From positions 13,436,001 through 13,500,000 of the forward strand of contig JAULJL010000028.1 in NCBI GenBank assembly GCA_030761205.1: a stretch of 64,000 bases of DNA. The letters are read 5' to 3'. Shown in pieces: positions 45,181 through 58,330 of this stretch; position 1 is the stretch's first letter, and every line of letters starts with the position of its first letter. The translations under genes and the position numbers were made by a program. The notes under the pieces were generated by a model. It was not told where the DNA came from and searched no databases. It was given only the letters and a program-made list of their open reading frames with translations. The stretch comes from Fremontodendron californicum. Its lineage: Eukaryota; Streptophyta; Magnoliopsida; Malvales; Malvaceae.

Positions 45181-46060
45181 CATTTTGACATCATAGCATG
45201 CATGGTCATTCATTTGTATATACTTATGTATCAATTTATTCTTTCTTTACATGCATCATGTTGGCATCAAGTTGCATTCATGCATTCATAGTCAGCATGA
45301 TTTTTCTGTATATATCCATATATCAATTTATTCTTTCTTTACATGCATCATGTTGGCATCAGGTTGCATTCATGGCATACGTAGTTATCATGATATGCTC
45401 ATGCATTAATTTGTCATATTGGCATCAAGTTGCACTCATGACATACACGGCCAGCATGACTTTCTTTGTATATACTCTGTGTCAGTCATTTATTCTTCAC
45501 ATGCATCATAATTGACATTGTGTGGCATTCATAGTGTATATGATCGTTCATTGGGAAATACATTTGGAACATACATGGTCATTCATTGTATATATCCATG
45601 CATTAATTTGCATATTCTTTACATGCATCATGTTGGCATCAGGTTGCATTCATGGCATACACAGTCATCATGATATGCTCATACATTAATTTGTCATATT
45701 GGCATCAGGTTGCATTCGTGACATACATGGTCAGCATGATTTTCTTTGTATATACTCTGTGTCAATCATTTATTCTTCACATGCATCATAATTGACATTG
45801 TGTGGCATTCATAGTGTATATGATCATTCATTGAGAAATGCATTTGGAACATACATGGTCATTCATTGCATATATCCATGCATTGGTTTTTCTTATTCTT
45901 TAAATGCATCATGTTGGCATCGTGTTGCATTTATAACATACATGGTCAACATGTTTCCACTGTATATGACCACACATAACTTTGTTTATCCTTCACATGC
46001 ATCAAATTGCACTCATGACATTCATAGCTCATTCATCATGAAACACATTAATAAGATGAA
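45181..46060 (+). repeat. Irregular repeat array with catgcatcatgttggcatca motifs
   Basis: The phrases ttctttacatgcatcatgtt, ggcatcaggttgcattcatg and tacatggtcattcat recur at irregular spacing of 60-150 bp across this block. Two longer copies (about 45485-45600 and 45765-45880) are nearly identical. Confidence 0.8.
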
Positions 46061-46104
46061 ATAGAAATTGGCTTAGCTTTGAAGAGTTTTCTTCGTCAGC
46101 TAAA

Positions 46105-46210
46105 AGCTATGACCCCAACAGCAAGTGCGAGTATCATATTGGGGCAATTGGGCATTCGACTAAAAATGCAGAAAACTGAAGGAAAGAATTGAGGGTCTTG
46201 TCCACAATGG
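46105..46210 (+). pseudogene. LARD gag zinc-knuckle relic
   Basis: The plus-strand frame reads YDPNSKCEYHIGAIGHSTK, then RKLKERIEGL. The matching piece of the outer element (minus strand, about 58510-58395) reads YDPNSKCDYHIGAIGHSTEK followed by Cys-Arg. The pattern C-x2-H-x5-H-x4-C and the following LKxxIExL helix are characteristic of Tat/Ogre gag C-termini. In the LARD the last Cys is lost through a small deletion. It is the only coding trace left in this element. Confidence 0.75.
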
Positions 46211-48800
46211 CATTTGGATTCCAGAGCTTATCGAACATTGGAAATCTGTTTTACCATAGATTGATTTCCTCTTGAAGAATTTTGAGGATAAGATTTGTTA
46301 TCTTTGAAAGCATGTCAATAGGAGCATTCTGATGCATATTTTTCTATACACTTTGATGATGAAAGCTCTTGTCTCATGATGACATCTACATGAAATAAAT
46401 AAATTTTGAATTTTAATATTTTGTGTTCATTTTATTTTAGCAATAAATTTGAAATTGTAAAAAAAAAAAAAAAAAAAAAACAAATGAAACTTTGAGAAAA
46501 TTTGTGGTACACAATAAATAAGTGGTTTTCACATGAAATAATGAACAATCTTGAGAATATTGATGATCATTGTTAGAAATGACCCAATACCTTCAGCCTT
46601 CTCTTTTAGGCTTTCCCAAGCCTAAATCCTTTGAACCGAGACCACTTGAAAGACCTAATGCTTCAAGGAATATGAATGATTTGACTTCATAAAACCATTG
46701 TCATCACAGAATAAGCAAAGACTTAGATCTTAGTCTAGGCTATGAACAAAGAAACGAACTTTTTGAAAATTTTCACATTCCTTGAAAATCAAACAAATGA
46801 GACATTCTTTCAAGAATCCAGATTTTGATAATTTGGTGTGTGTCAGGATTGTGCTAAAACCATTCATGACCTTTCCCAATGACCACAAAACACTAATTGC
46901 CTAGACATCACTTCATGATTGACACCTTGGGGCACAATGATTAAACTAGATTATCCCTTGTCCCAGAGAAAACCTGCTTTTGGGTCATGTTTTCCTTGTC
47001 TCTTCAAAGAACTCAGATTGGAAACTCAGTCTTTTCAAAACAGACCTAGACTTGCCATGTTTCTCGTTGATACAAATTCGCATGGCTAATCAAATTGGGG
47101 CATCATATGTGGAAATGATGGATACATAGTGAAGAAGGATGGGCTAATGCATGAATTATTGGGGGCATGCAACGAAAAAAAAAAAAAATTTGTGATATCA
47201 TGCATATGAGAATTCGGATGATTCCAAAGTGCAAAATGAAATTCTGAATATCTATTTCCCCTAGGGATTGCTTTTCAATGTGAATATTTGTGCTTGACAT
47301 GAGAAATGGCCATCTTTCATATCCCCTTCACACAAAAAGAAATTATCCATAGTCACCCCTTTTGAGCCAAAAGAATTCTTTCTTCTTTGAACCCTGATCA
47401 AGGATTACCCTCTACACTGGGGGCAAATGCGAGGAAAGATCTTTTCAAAGATCATTGAGAAATGAGTGATAGCTCAAGGACAGACACAAAGCAAATGGAG
47501 CCCCGAATAAATACGGGCTCACTCTGTCAAAGAAAAAGAAGAGAAAAAGATGGTGAAATGAAAGCCAAGAAAAACAAAAGAAAAACACAATAAAAAAGAA
47601 AACAAAATGTGTGAAAGACATGGCAAATGGAAAGCCAAAAGCAAGGAAGAAAAAGAGCAAAGTCAAAAGGAAAGAAATGTCCGAGAAGGGACAAATGCTT
47701 CAAAGAGAATCCTCCTCAAGAAATGATCCTTGATCTGATTACCCTCAAACACATATTTTGGGCCTATTTATCCTTTCTTTCTGAACCCTGAGCTATGGCC
47801 TACATTATATGCTTTAAAAGTCCATTTTGATCAAGCATGAATATTTAATTTGAAAAGTTTTTCCTCAGATTTTATCCCATTTCATCGAATTATCATTTCA
47901 CTAAGGAAGAATTTAGAATTCTCAAATGCATGGTAAAACAATGAACAAAAAAAAAAGGGAAAGAATGTGACTCTAGGGCGAAAACCCAAAAATGGGCGGT
48001 CTAGAGTAAATTTGGAAATTTTTGATGCCATCTATGATAGTGCCGATACCCCAAAAGAAAAGATCTTAGTAAAGGAGTGGTCATCGAGGAACATCTAGGA
48101 ATTCCTGAACCCCCCAAATTGTCAGTTCTCATTCAGAGGATTGTCTTCAAAAACTGAAACTTTTTTCCTCCAAAATCAACTTTCCAGTTTAAACATCCCG
48201 GCCAATCTTGACGCTTGTCAAAATGCCTTGATATGGAAACTAAAAGAATGTTGAACTTGTTTGGTTCTCAATGAATTCATGATTTATAAAAACTGTTCCA
48301 TTTGTGAGCCTAGAAGGGATATACATTTTTGTCATGAAGTTTTCCTGGAAAAGCCAGAACCTTGTTATACCAAGCCTTGCCAATCCCAATTGAAAAAAAA
48401 AATAGATTGATACTTAGAGAAATTTCTAACAACGATCATCAGTCTTCAAAAGATTTGTACATCACACATTGTGGGGTTAATATTTTTTGTTCAGAAGTTT
48501 TCAAAATGCGAAAACAAATAAAAATATTTTTGAAATACCCATTTTTGATGTTGACATGAGACAAGGGTTTTTCTAACCCAAAGGTATAGAACTGCCAGGA
48601 TAGGTCTTGACTTCCAGATATGAGAAGAAGAAATAGAACCCGGTTCAGATCTCTGTTGATGAAAGTTTGAAAATTGTTGGGGCAAAGAGAATAGCCAAAA
48701 TGAATTGAAGATATACTCTGATTTGAAGAGGAAAAATGAATTTGAAAGGCTAAGCCAAAGCCTAAAAAAAAAAAAAAAAACAACCGGGGGCATTTGCATC
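46211..48800 (+). other. LARD noncoding module shared with the outer element
   Basis: No frame is conserved, yet many blocks match the outer element in reverse orientation, for example gatggccatttctcat, accctctacactgggggcaa, tttgggcctatttatcc and gtccattttgatcaagcatg. It includes the 36-nt hairpin at 47971-48006. Confidence 0.8.
47971..48006 (+). promoter_or_regulatory. Conserved 36-nt hairpin
   Basis: It begins ctctagggcgaaaaccc and ends gggcggtctagag: ctctag pairs with ctagag and the inner ccc with ggg. The counterpart in the outer element is at 56637-56672 (minus sense). Its role is unknown; an RNA packaging or dimerisation element is one possibility. Confidence 0.55.
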
Positions 48801-49200
48801 ACTCATGAGCATTCATCTCTCTATCAAGCTTTTACATCTGCATAGTGTCGGCAAGCATTTGCATCATTCATGGGTATTTGCATTGGCATTATTCCATAAG
48901 CATCTGCATTTTACCTTTACATTTACAATTCTTCATGGAATTCGTATTTGTGTCATCTCAAACAATTGCATCATTTCTAGAATCATTGCATTTTCGTTAA
49001 TGTGTGGTAATTGTAGTTACACCATTCATAAACCAGTTACATGAACACAATTAGTAGGGGCATCTGCATCATGAAACATGGGCATCAATCCAAGTCATTT
49101 ACATTTGCATTAAAGACATTTGCACCAGTTTAAGTCATTTCGTATCTTATTCAACATATGCATTTGCATCAAAAAGCATTCGCATCTTCTCAAAATCTTT
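48801..49200 (+). repeat. catttgcatca-rich degenerate repeat
   Basis: Words such as gcatttgcatcattcatggg and aagcatctgcatttt recur without strict period. It is noncoding. Confidence 0.6.
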
Positions 49201-50745
49201 AGGTTAATTTTCAACAATTCTTCAGCACCATTTTTAAGACCTCCAGGCATAATTCATAGGTAAGACCTCCGGGCAACATCTTTAAGACCTCCGGGCATCA
49301 TTTTTAAAGTCGCATACAGCGCATTTCTTCCAAAATTATGGGTAAGACCTCCGGGCACCATTCTTAAGACCTCCGGGCATCATTTTTAAAGTCGCATACA
49401 GCGCATTTTTTCCAAATTATGGGTAAGGCCTCCGGGCACCATTCTTAAGACCTCCGGGCATCATTTTTAAAGTCGCATACAGCGCATTTCTTCCAAATTA
49501 TGGGTAAGGCCTCCGGGCACCATTCTTAAGACCTCCGGGCATCATCTTTAAAGTCGCATACAGCGCATTTCTTCCAAATTATGGGTAAGGCCTCCGGGCA
49601 CCATTCTTAAGACCTCCGGGCATCATTTTTAAAGTCGCATACAGCGCATTTCTTCCAAATCACGGGTAAGGCCTCCGGGCACCATTCTTAAGACCTCCGG
49701 GCATCATTTTTAAAGTCGCATATAGCGAATTTCTTCCAAATTATGGGTAAGGCCTCCGGGCACCATTCTTAAGACCTCCGGGCATCATTTTTAAAGTCGC
49801 ATACAGCGCATTTCTTCCAAATCACGGGTAAGGCCTCCGGGCACCATTCTTAAGACCTCCGGGCATCATTTTTAAAGTCGCATACAGCGAATTTCTTCCA
49901 AATTATGGGTAAGGCCTCCGGGCACCATTCTTAAGACCTCCGGGCATCATTTTTAAAGTCGCATACAGCGCATTTCTTCCAAATTATGGGTAAGGCCTCC
50001 GGGCACCATTCTGAAGACCTCCGGGCATCATTTTTAAAGTTGCATACAACGCATTTCTTCCAAATCACGGGTAAGGCCTCCGGGCACCATTCTTAAGACC
50101 TCCGGGCATCATTTTTAAAGTCGCATACAGCGCATTTTTTTCAAATCACAGATAGGACCTCCGGGCAACATCTTTAAGACCTCCGGGCATAACTTTTTTT
50201 TCAGGGGTAAGGCCTATGGGCACCATTTTTAAGACCTCCGGGCATAATTTTTCAAATCACAGGTAAGACCTCCGGGCAACATCTTTAAGACCTCCGGGCA
50301 TAACTCTTTTTTCAGGGGTAAGGCCTATGGGCACCATTTTTAAGACCTCCGGGCATAATTTTTCAAATCACAGGTAAGACCTCCGGGCAACATCTTTAAG
50401 ACCTCCGGGCATAACGTTTTTTCAGGGGTAAGGCCTATGGGCACCATTTTTAAGACCTACGGGCATATTTTTTCAAATCACAGGTAAGACCTCCGGGCAA
50501 CATCTTTAAGACCTCCGGGCATAACTCTTTTTTCAGGGGTAAGGCCTATTGGCACCATTTTTAAGACCTCCGGGCATAATTTTTCAAATCACAGGTAAGA
50601 CCTCCGGGCAACATCTTTAAGACCTCCGGGCATAACTTTTTTCAGGGGTAAGGCCGCCGGGCACCAATTGGTAAGACCTCCGGGCACCAGTTTTTTAAGA
50701 CCTCCGGGCACCAATTTTAAAGACCTTCGGGCATAAATTTTTCTT
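49201..50745 (+). repeat. CCTCCGGGCA tandem arrays upstream of the PPT
   Basis: Two higher-order arrays are built on taagacctccgggca. From about 49340 to 50150 the unit is 81 bp (two ctccgggca words plus gtcgcatacagcgcatttct), about ten copies. From about 50150 to 50660 the unit is about 110 bp and includes ttcaggggtaaggcctatgg, about five copies. A minus-strand frame with SLKLVPGGLKKLVPGGL is a translation of the array in antisense and is not a gene. Confidence 0.93.
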
Positions 50746-51076
50746 TTGAAAATCGAATTCGTTTTCTTAAGACGAATCGAGCCTTGTTTAGACAGGGAAT
50801 TCAATTTAAGGACAAAATCTTCAATTTATTGTTAAAAAAAAAAATCAAAAAAAAAAATTGAAAAATTGAAAAAGAGAAAAAAAATAGAAAAAAAAAGTAG
50901 AAAATGAAAAATGAAAAATGAAAAAAAATATATAAAAAATGAAAAAAATGAAAAAAAAAATGAAAAAGAAACCCCTTTCCCTTTCCTTCACATGTGATTT
51001 CACTGACCGTACAAAATTAGTGTTGGTTTATCTTTGCCTGATTCCTGATTCTCAGCAATAGCCAAAGAGGGGCAGC

Positions 51077-54000
51077 TGTAGACACCTAATTTTGTCCGGA
51101 CCACTAAATAGGTATGTTTTCTTCCCATATTGATGTTTCCGAGTATAAAAAGACTGTTTTCATCCTGCAGGTGGTACACCGAGACTTAGTTTAAGAGGGC
51201 GAGCACAAAAAGACAAACTTGAAAAAAAGTCAACCCGAAAAAGTCAACCCCGAAAAAGTCAACCCTAAAAAGTCAACTACTGAAAAAGTCAACCCACTTT
51301 CAAAATCACGATTTTAAGTTCAATTGAAAAATGGCGAAAGAATTTTGATAATCCGAGGTCTACATTGAAAGATATGGAGTTCGGAAGTTGGGATTTGGAG
51401 ATTCAGTAGAAAAGAAACCCTAATTCGAGAAATTTGGGGAAAAGTGCTTAAACGATCAAACTGGTCGAAATTGAAGGTTCCAAATGAAAGATAAGCACTG
51501 ACTACGGGTAATGGAGAAGTCACTTGCAAGAAAAACCGAAAGAAAAGTCAATCCGGGAGAAAACCGAGAATTAGGATTTTTAGTGGATTTCGGTGAAATC
51601 GGGAAGAATCACAGAAATGGCCCGACTTGGTAAGACCAAAGCCCCCAATGGATGAGGAATGATTAAAAAGGATGGCCCAAGGCTCAGATTGAAGAAAATA
51701 TGAAAATCGGACTTGTTTTGAGCAAAACCGGGTTTCGGAGGTTAAAGGGCAAAATTGGAAAATTTTGGGAAAAATAGCAAATGGACTCCGGAAATTCTGA
51801 AAAATTTGTCAATCTCATTCTTAAATCATTTGAAAGAGATTGGTAAAAGAAAATCTTGATTCGGAGTTCGTTTGCAAAATGGCCAAATCCCGGGTTTCTT
51901 ATGTAGTAATTCAAAAAGGAAAATCCCGGAAAAATAGCAAATGGACTCCAAAAATTCTGAAATTTTGCAAATCTCATTTTTAAATTATTTGGAAGAGATT
52001 AGCGAAAGAAAATCTTGATTCCGAGTTCGTTTGCAAAATGGCCAAATCCCGGGCCTCCTATGCAATAATTCAAGCCGATAAATCCCGAAAAAATACCAAA
52101 TGAGCTCCAAAAATTATGAAAACTTCCAGATCACACTTTTTAATTATTTTTAAGAGATTGGTGAAGAAAAATCTTTATTTGGAGCTCGTTTAAAAAATGG
52201 TAAAAAGTAGGGGCATAAAAGGACATTTTGGGAAGAAAAAATCCAAATAAATAGCAAACGGACTCGGATAATTTTGAAAACTTCCAGAACTCAATATTTT
52301 ATTATTTTGGAAGTATTAAAAAAAGAAAAATTGAATTTGGAGTCCGTTTGATATTTATTTGCATACGGGGGGCAAAATGGTCATTTCACCCAAGCAACCG
52401 AAAAGGGCTTCTTTGGGCCTTTCAAAAATCAGAGCTGGGCTGGAAAAGAGAAGTGTTGGCCTGCCCAAGCCCAAAGGAAGGAGGAAGCTTATGATTTTTT
52501 TCAATCAAGTGGCTAAAAATCAAGAGTGGTATTTTTGAGCCTAAGTCCCAATCCCACATCCCTTTGTAATGTCAAGCCAAGGAGGCGCTCACCTTATATA
52601 TAAGGGGTCTTGGCCTTTGGTTGAAATCACCCACTACCCCTTGTGAGATAGTCTATACACTTGTATTAGGATTATCCGGGTGGTGAGTCATAGTGTTTTT
52701 GTTGAGAGGGTTTGTAGCTTAATCCGTTCAAAAGCTACTCTGAGGGTTTGTAGCTTAATCCGTTCAAAAGCTACTCTGAGGGTTTATAGCTTAATCCGTT
52801 CAAAAGCTACTCTGAGGGTTTATAGCTTAATCCGTTCAAAAGCTACTCTGAGGGTTTATAGCTTAATCCGTTCAAAAGCTACTTGGTGAGTTTTCATTTT
52901 AAAATAATGTTTCTTGTTCTTCCTTCATTTCCTTTCTTAAGTATATTTTTCTTACATTTTGTTTTTACAATAAAATCACCATGGCCAAATGGCCTACATT
53001 ATTTATTTTAAGTTGTTGTTTTTTATTCATTTTACCATATTGTTTATGCTATTTTCTTTATTTTTGATGTTTTTAATATTATGTTATTTCATGTTCTTAA
53101 GTTATATTTAATTTGGTTGCTTTGTTTGTTGCCATTTATGTCTTAGATATCATGTTTTTGCATTTTTAATTTTTTGTTTTCATGTTGTTTAAATTTGAGC
53201 ATGTTTTAGAGTTAGCATATTAAGTGTTTGTGAAAATGCTTGTGTGATTCTTTGCATGATTCTTGTTTTATATCTTAGTGAGCATGTTTTAGATTTGGTA
53301 TATTAGGTGTTTGTGAAAATTCTTGTGTGATTTTTGTGTTATGACTTAGTTTTTCATGCTAGCATACCAAGTGTTTGTGAAAATGCCATGCTTGTTGAAG
53401 CTTGGGGCCATTTGGCTACTCCATGTGTTTTGCATTGTGTGTTGTATTTTTGTCATGCTAGTTGTTAGGTTTTTGCATTTGCATGATATTTGGTTGGATT
53501 TTTGAATTAAGCATGCCTTGTGTTTGTGAAAATGCCATGCATGTCTTAGGTCTAGGTTACATTAAATGTCATGCAAGTTCATGTTAGGTCTAGGCCATAT
53601 TATTTGTGTCATGCATTTTCCTTACATTTAGGTTTAGATCCATGCATTTCATGCATTATGTTTGCTGCATTGTTTCATGCATTTCATGTTCATGCCACTT
53701 GAATAATGACTTGAGCCAATTAATGGTTCAAGGTCATGCTCTCTTGAGCACACTTGTGGAAAATTAATTTTGTCAAATTGATTATTCTACCTTTGTGATT
53801 TTTTTACTTAGCCAATTTTTATCTAACTTTCAAAAAGTCCTAGCTACTGCTTTCAAGTCATTTTATGAGTTTCAAATATTTTTATTTTGATTTTTAAATG
53901 ATTTTATCAAGAAAAAAAAATGTGTTGGCAAAGCAGTTTTTTTCAGTTTTTTTCAAAAAAACTCGTACATCTCTGATTTTTCTGGGAATTCATATTTGAT

Positions 54001-55797
54001 CACAAAATTAAGAAAATTTTTCCTCGTGTAGTTTTACATGTCCTGAGTCTCCAGTATTTTTTTTAGAATTTTTGGAATTTTTAAAAATAGGATAAAAAAT
54101 CGTGGATTAAAACTGGACAGTGGAGTCAGAATTGAATTTAAAGAAAAACAAAGCAGTTTTTTTTCTCCTCCAAAAACTCGTACATCTCTGGTTTTTCTGG
54201 GAATTCATCTTTGATCAAAAAATTAAGACGATTTTTTCTCGTATAGTTTTACATTTCCTGAGTCTCCAGTATTTTTTTTAGAATTTTTGGAATTTTTCAA
54301 AATAGGATAAAAAATCGTGGATTAAAACTGGACAGTGGAGTCAGAATTGAATTTAAAGAAAAACAAAGCAGTTTTTTTTCTCCTCCAAAAACTCGTACAT
54401 CTCTGGTTTTTCTGGGAATTCATCTATGATCAAAAAATTAAGCCGATTTTTTCTCGTATAGTTTTACATGTCCTGGGTCTCCAGTATTTTTTTTAGAATT
54501 TTTGGAATTTTTCAAAATAGGATAAAAAATCATGGATTAAAACTGGACAATGGAGTCATAATTGAATTTAAAGAAAAACCAATTTTCTGTTTTGGTTAAT
54601 CTACTTAGAGTGGGCTGATTAGGAGGGTTAGCTACTGACTTAGGGTGATTTCTAAGCCTTTTAAACTCTAAAAATGGTTTTTCAAGTCCCGGGCTAAGGG
54701 TAGTCAAGTCCGGATTTTTTAAACTTAGGAAATTAGAGCCATTTAAAAATTTTTAGCCCAGTTTTTATTGTTAATTCAAGCTTTTCAAAATTGTTTTCAA
54801 ACAATCACAAAGTATTTTGGTTTTAGAATATTTAATTTGACATATTTTCCTAAGGTAGCCGGATATCTTTTTAGATATACGGATTTCCTTAATTAAAGGA
54901 AAAAATACATTTCATGCATTGCATTTTTATTTTCATGCATATTATATGATAGCATTATTTTATTCCATGTCATTTAAATTATATGCCATATCATTCATGT
55001 TTGCCATGTCATTTAGGTTGCATTATATTATTTAGATTTTGCTATGTCATTTTATTTATGTCATGCATATACATATTCATATCTTTTAAAATGTTTTCAA
55101 AAGGATAATGATTTTTCAATAAAAAATAAAGATATTCCCGAGTTAAAATAATTCATGAGTTCTCTACCGGGTTTGCTGGAGGGAATATCACCAATTATCA
55201 TTAATAAAGAAATATCTTTCTTTCAAAAAAAAAAAGAGAATGATTCGGAAAGTTTTTCAAAACTAATAAAAATTTCTATATTTTGCCACGTTTGTTGGGG
55301 AATATAGGAAAATTTTGAATTTATAAATTCCGAATCATTTTCAAATAAAAATTGAATTATTTTTCTTTAAATTGGGGATTAACTTGAAATACTAAATTTA
55401 AAACCAATCTTTACCGAGACTTGAGATAATACACGATTAATAAGGTACCGATTTATACGGGCGTTGTGGGGGTGCTAATCCTTCCCCGCACGTAACCGAC
55501 TCCCGAATCCGCTTCTTTGATTTCTTTGGTTTTAAAACGCAGACTTGAAATTGGTTTTTAAAATGTTTTAATTAATTTTTAAAATATTTATAAAACCGGT
55601 TTTAATAGGTGGCCGATCACACCTAGCTAAAAAAATTGGTGGCGACTCCATGTCTTTTTTAAGGTCATTTTCAAAACCTTAATTTTTCTAGAGGAATTAA
55701 GTCGACTTTTCCTCGATTTTTTTTTTTAAATGTCACGCCTAACGAATAATAAAGTCTTGCGATGAGACTCGTCGTTATTATTTTTTAGGTTGCGACA
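51077..55797 (+). repeat. 3' LTR of the LARD
   Basis: This 4721-bp copy differs from the 5' LTR mainly by one extra 36-bp repeat, one fewer gtcaaccc micro-unit and scattered substitutions (for example near 51700, 52514, 52586 and 52597). Confidence 0.95.
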
Positions 55798-58330
55798 GTC
55801 ATCTTCAAGCATATTCAAATTTCAAACTGAAAAATCTTCAATGCCGATGCTGCAAAAGAGCCTACTTTGCCATTTACCAACTCAATAGATTCCATTTTTC
55901 AAAACCATTTTCTCATCATGGTAAAAAGCCTTCTCATTCTTTGCCCCAGAAATGTCACTCTTATCAAATTGGTTCAAAACTCAAATATGCATCCCTTAAA
56001 CCTGAATGTTCTCATGTTATGTTTTTTGAAAATTATTTGAAAAGAAAGAATTTGTCAAAAAAAACTTTTCTCATTTTCAAATCATGTCCCCATGGTAAAT
56101 CAAATTGTCCCCAAAAACATCACCATTTTCCATGTTCAAAAATCAAATCCCCATTTACTAAACAAAAATGCAACTTTAGATCTTTCAAGAAAAACTGGTA
56201 ATTACTGCAAGAATGGACAAGGCGAATCATAATTTGGCTCATTGACTATTTCAATTTGTCAAGGTTTTGGTTATCAAAGGAAAGCTTCTTCATAAGGGAA
56301 AAATCAATGTTTCTTCATCTAAACTCACAATGAATTTCCTTCAACAATCAGGTTTTCAAAAAGTTTTATTTTGAAAACACAATCCTTTTTGGCACCCTTT
56401 CTAAGTTTCTTGATAAATAGCAATTCAAAAAATGTCAAGACTATCTATGATGGGTTCAAAATTTGGACAAGAAAGGAAACAGGATTTTCAATTTCGGGCC
56501 AAGTCATCCAAATGATGTTGACCTTCTTAAGTTTCTCAAAAGTGTTCGGTGTTTCCAGGTGGGTTCAAAATATCATTTCTTTTGTACTTCTTGTTAGGCC
56601 TTGGCACAGTTATGCGGAGTTGCTTTCAAATTTTTGCTCTAGACTGCCCGTTTTTGGGTTTTCACCCTAGAGCTTCATTCTTTTCTTTCTTTCTTTCCTT
56701 TTTTTTTTTGCTCTACCATGCATTTGAGAATTCAAATTTCTTCAATGACAATTCAAAAGGATGAGATAAAATCTGAGGAAAAACTCTTCAACTTAAAAAT
56801 TCATACTTGATCAAAATGGACTTTCAGGCTTGTAATGTAGGCCAAGGTTTGGGGTTATGAAAAAAAGGATAATCAGGCCCAAAAATGTGTTTAAAGGTAA
56901 TTAAACCAAGGATCATTTCTTCATCTCAAAATATGTCATATCTTTCTTTTCATTTTGAAAGTAATCAAACCACGGATCATTTCTCTTCATGAGGTTTTCA
57001 TCATTTCTACTTCTCATCAAACCATGGATCATTTCTCTTCATGAGGATTTCATCTTGCGAACTTTTCTTTTCATTTTTTTTTTCATTTTTTTCCTTTTTT
57101 CTTCTCCTTTTTTTTTCTTTTTTTTTTCATAGACTTTCCTATCATAGAGTGAGTTTGAAAATTTGAAACTCAATCCATTTCAATATCTGCCCCCTGACAT
57201 AAGGCAGTTCTTTCATGGTGTAGAAATATGATCCAAACATATGACCCTCCATAGAAAGATAATTCTTCATACTTGCCCCCTAATGTGGAGGGTGATCCTT
57301 GGTCAAGGTTCATTAGAAAAACAAGAATCCAATAGGCTCAAAGGGGGTAGCAAAGGATAATTTCTCATTTTGTGAAAGGAATACGAAAGATGGCCATTTC
57401 TCATGTCCAGTATGAATATTTCCATTGAAGAGCAAACCCCAGGTAGAGTAGATAATAAGAATTGCCATTAAAATCATTTGAATATCTCATATGCATGATA
57501 TCACAGTTTTTTTTTTTTGCAACTCATGCATCCTCTCAATGTGCCTATCCAAATGAAGGCCCAACCCAACAATTCTCCTTATTCCGGTTTTCTTAAAGTG
57601 TCCGTGCAATTTCATTCGATTATAGAGGAAAACAAAGTTTGCACAAGTCGGTAATGGTGTGCAAAGAAAAACATCAGGTCATTTGGCTCTTTGGTAATCA
57701 TCCCCCAAGATGTGGCAAAGGATAACTGGGTGAAAATGGGTGTTACTCAAGTCAAAGCATTCAAGGATACTGGAAAAATATGGCTTTTAAGGTAATTTTG
57801 CCCCCAATATGTGAGTAAAGGACACCATTTAGGAAAAGAAAAGTTCAGGTATGGTTGAGAAACTTAGGAGTGATGTGTTTAAAGCTCTAGATATCCTTGA
57901 CACTTATCAAATTACCAAAATCTAGATTCTTTCAAGAGAGTGCCTCATGAATTGGTTCTCAAAAAAAAAAATGTTTTGCAAATCAAATGATCATTTCATT
58001 GCTCATTGCTTAGATGAAGATCATTGACCTTTTGGGATTCATTTCCTGGTCAAAAGAAAGGTGAGGTTCACGACACTTCAAATTTTGGCCATCAAAGAAA
58101 TCAAGCTTTTACAACTAACTGGTCATGGGAATAGGTTGCAAAGTTCATTTCTTAACAATAATCACCATTTTATTTAAGATCCAAAGCATTTTCCAAAATT
58201 AGTCATGCAAACATAAACAATTTCCAACAAAACTATCAAACACCTAATCAATGTTAAAAATGCCATGCCTAGGAAAAAATGAAAACATCACAAATTTGAA
58301 ATTATTCAAACGAAGTATTTGAGGTGACAT
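55798..58330 (-). other. Outer element, noncoding internal module
   Basis: No pol is seen where it should follow gag on the minus strand. The stretch 56560-58510 is the reverse-oriented counterpart of the LARD module at 46105-48100. T-rich and ttcatttt-rich runs lie at 57060-57130. The hairpin counterpart is at 56637-56672. Confidence 0.75.

Larger units (their letters stand above)
39289..55797 (+). mobile_element. LARD-type LTR retroelement with 4.7-kb LTRs and no pol
   Basis: LTRs at 39289-43988 (4700 bp) and 51077-55797 (4721 bp) begin TGTAGACACCTAATTTTGTC and end TTGCGACA. They are flanked by gtcat at 39284-39288 and 55798-55802. The PBS TGGCGACTCCGCTGGGGAC follows the 5' LTR (43992-44010), and the PPT AAAGAGGGGCAGC precedes the 3' LTR (51064-51076). 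The 7.1-kb internal region has no long frame: only a gag zinc-knuckle relic, noncoding sequence and large tandem arrays. That is the definition of a large retrotransposon derivative, mobilised by another element's proteins. LTRs look more than 99% identical, so it moved recently. Confidence 0.93.

Noticed and set aside
48439..48802. Minus-strand frames of 103-114 codons in the LARD interior
   Set aside because: They overlap each other, are rich in Phe/Ser from A/T-rich antisense sequence and have no family resemblance.
49340..50150. CRISPR-like or satellite centromere array
   Set aside because: There are only about ten units, inside a defined retroelement and next to its PPT; it is an element-internal array.
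50589..50804. Minus-strand frame with KLVPGGLKKLVPGGL
   Set aside because: It is the antisense reading of the CCTCCGGGCA array.
52680..52889. Frame with repeated SLIRSKATLRVY peptide
   Set aside because: It is the translation of the 36-bp LTR repeat (36 is divisible by three, so the frame stays open). The 5' LTR copy has different repeat number and no conserved protein.
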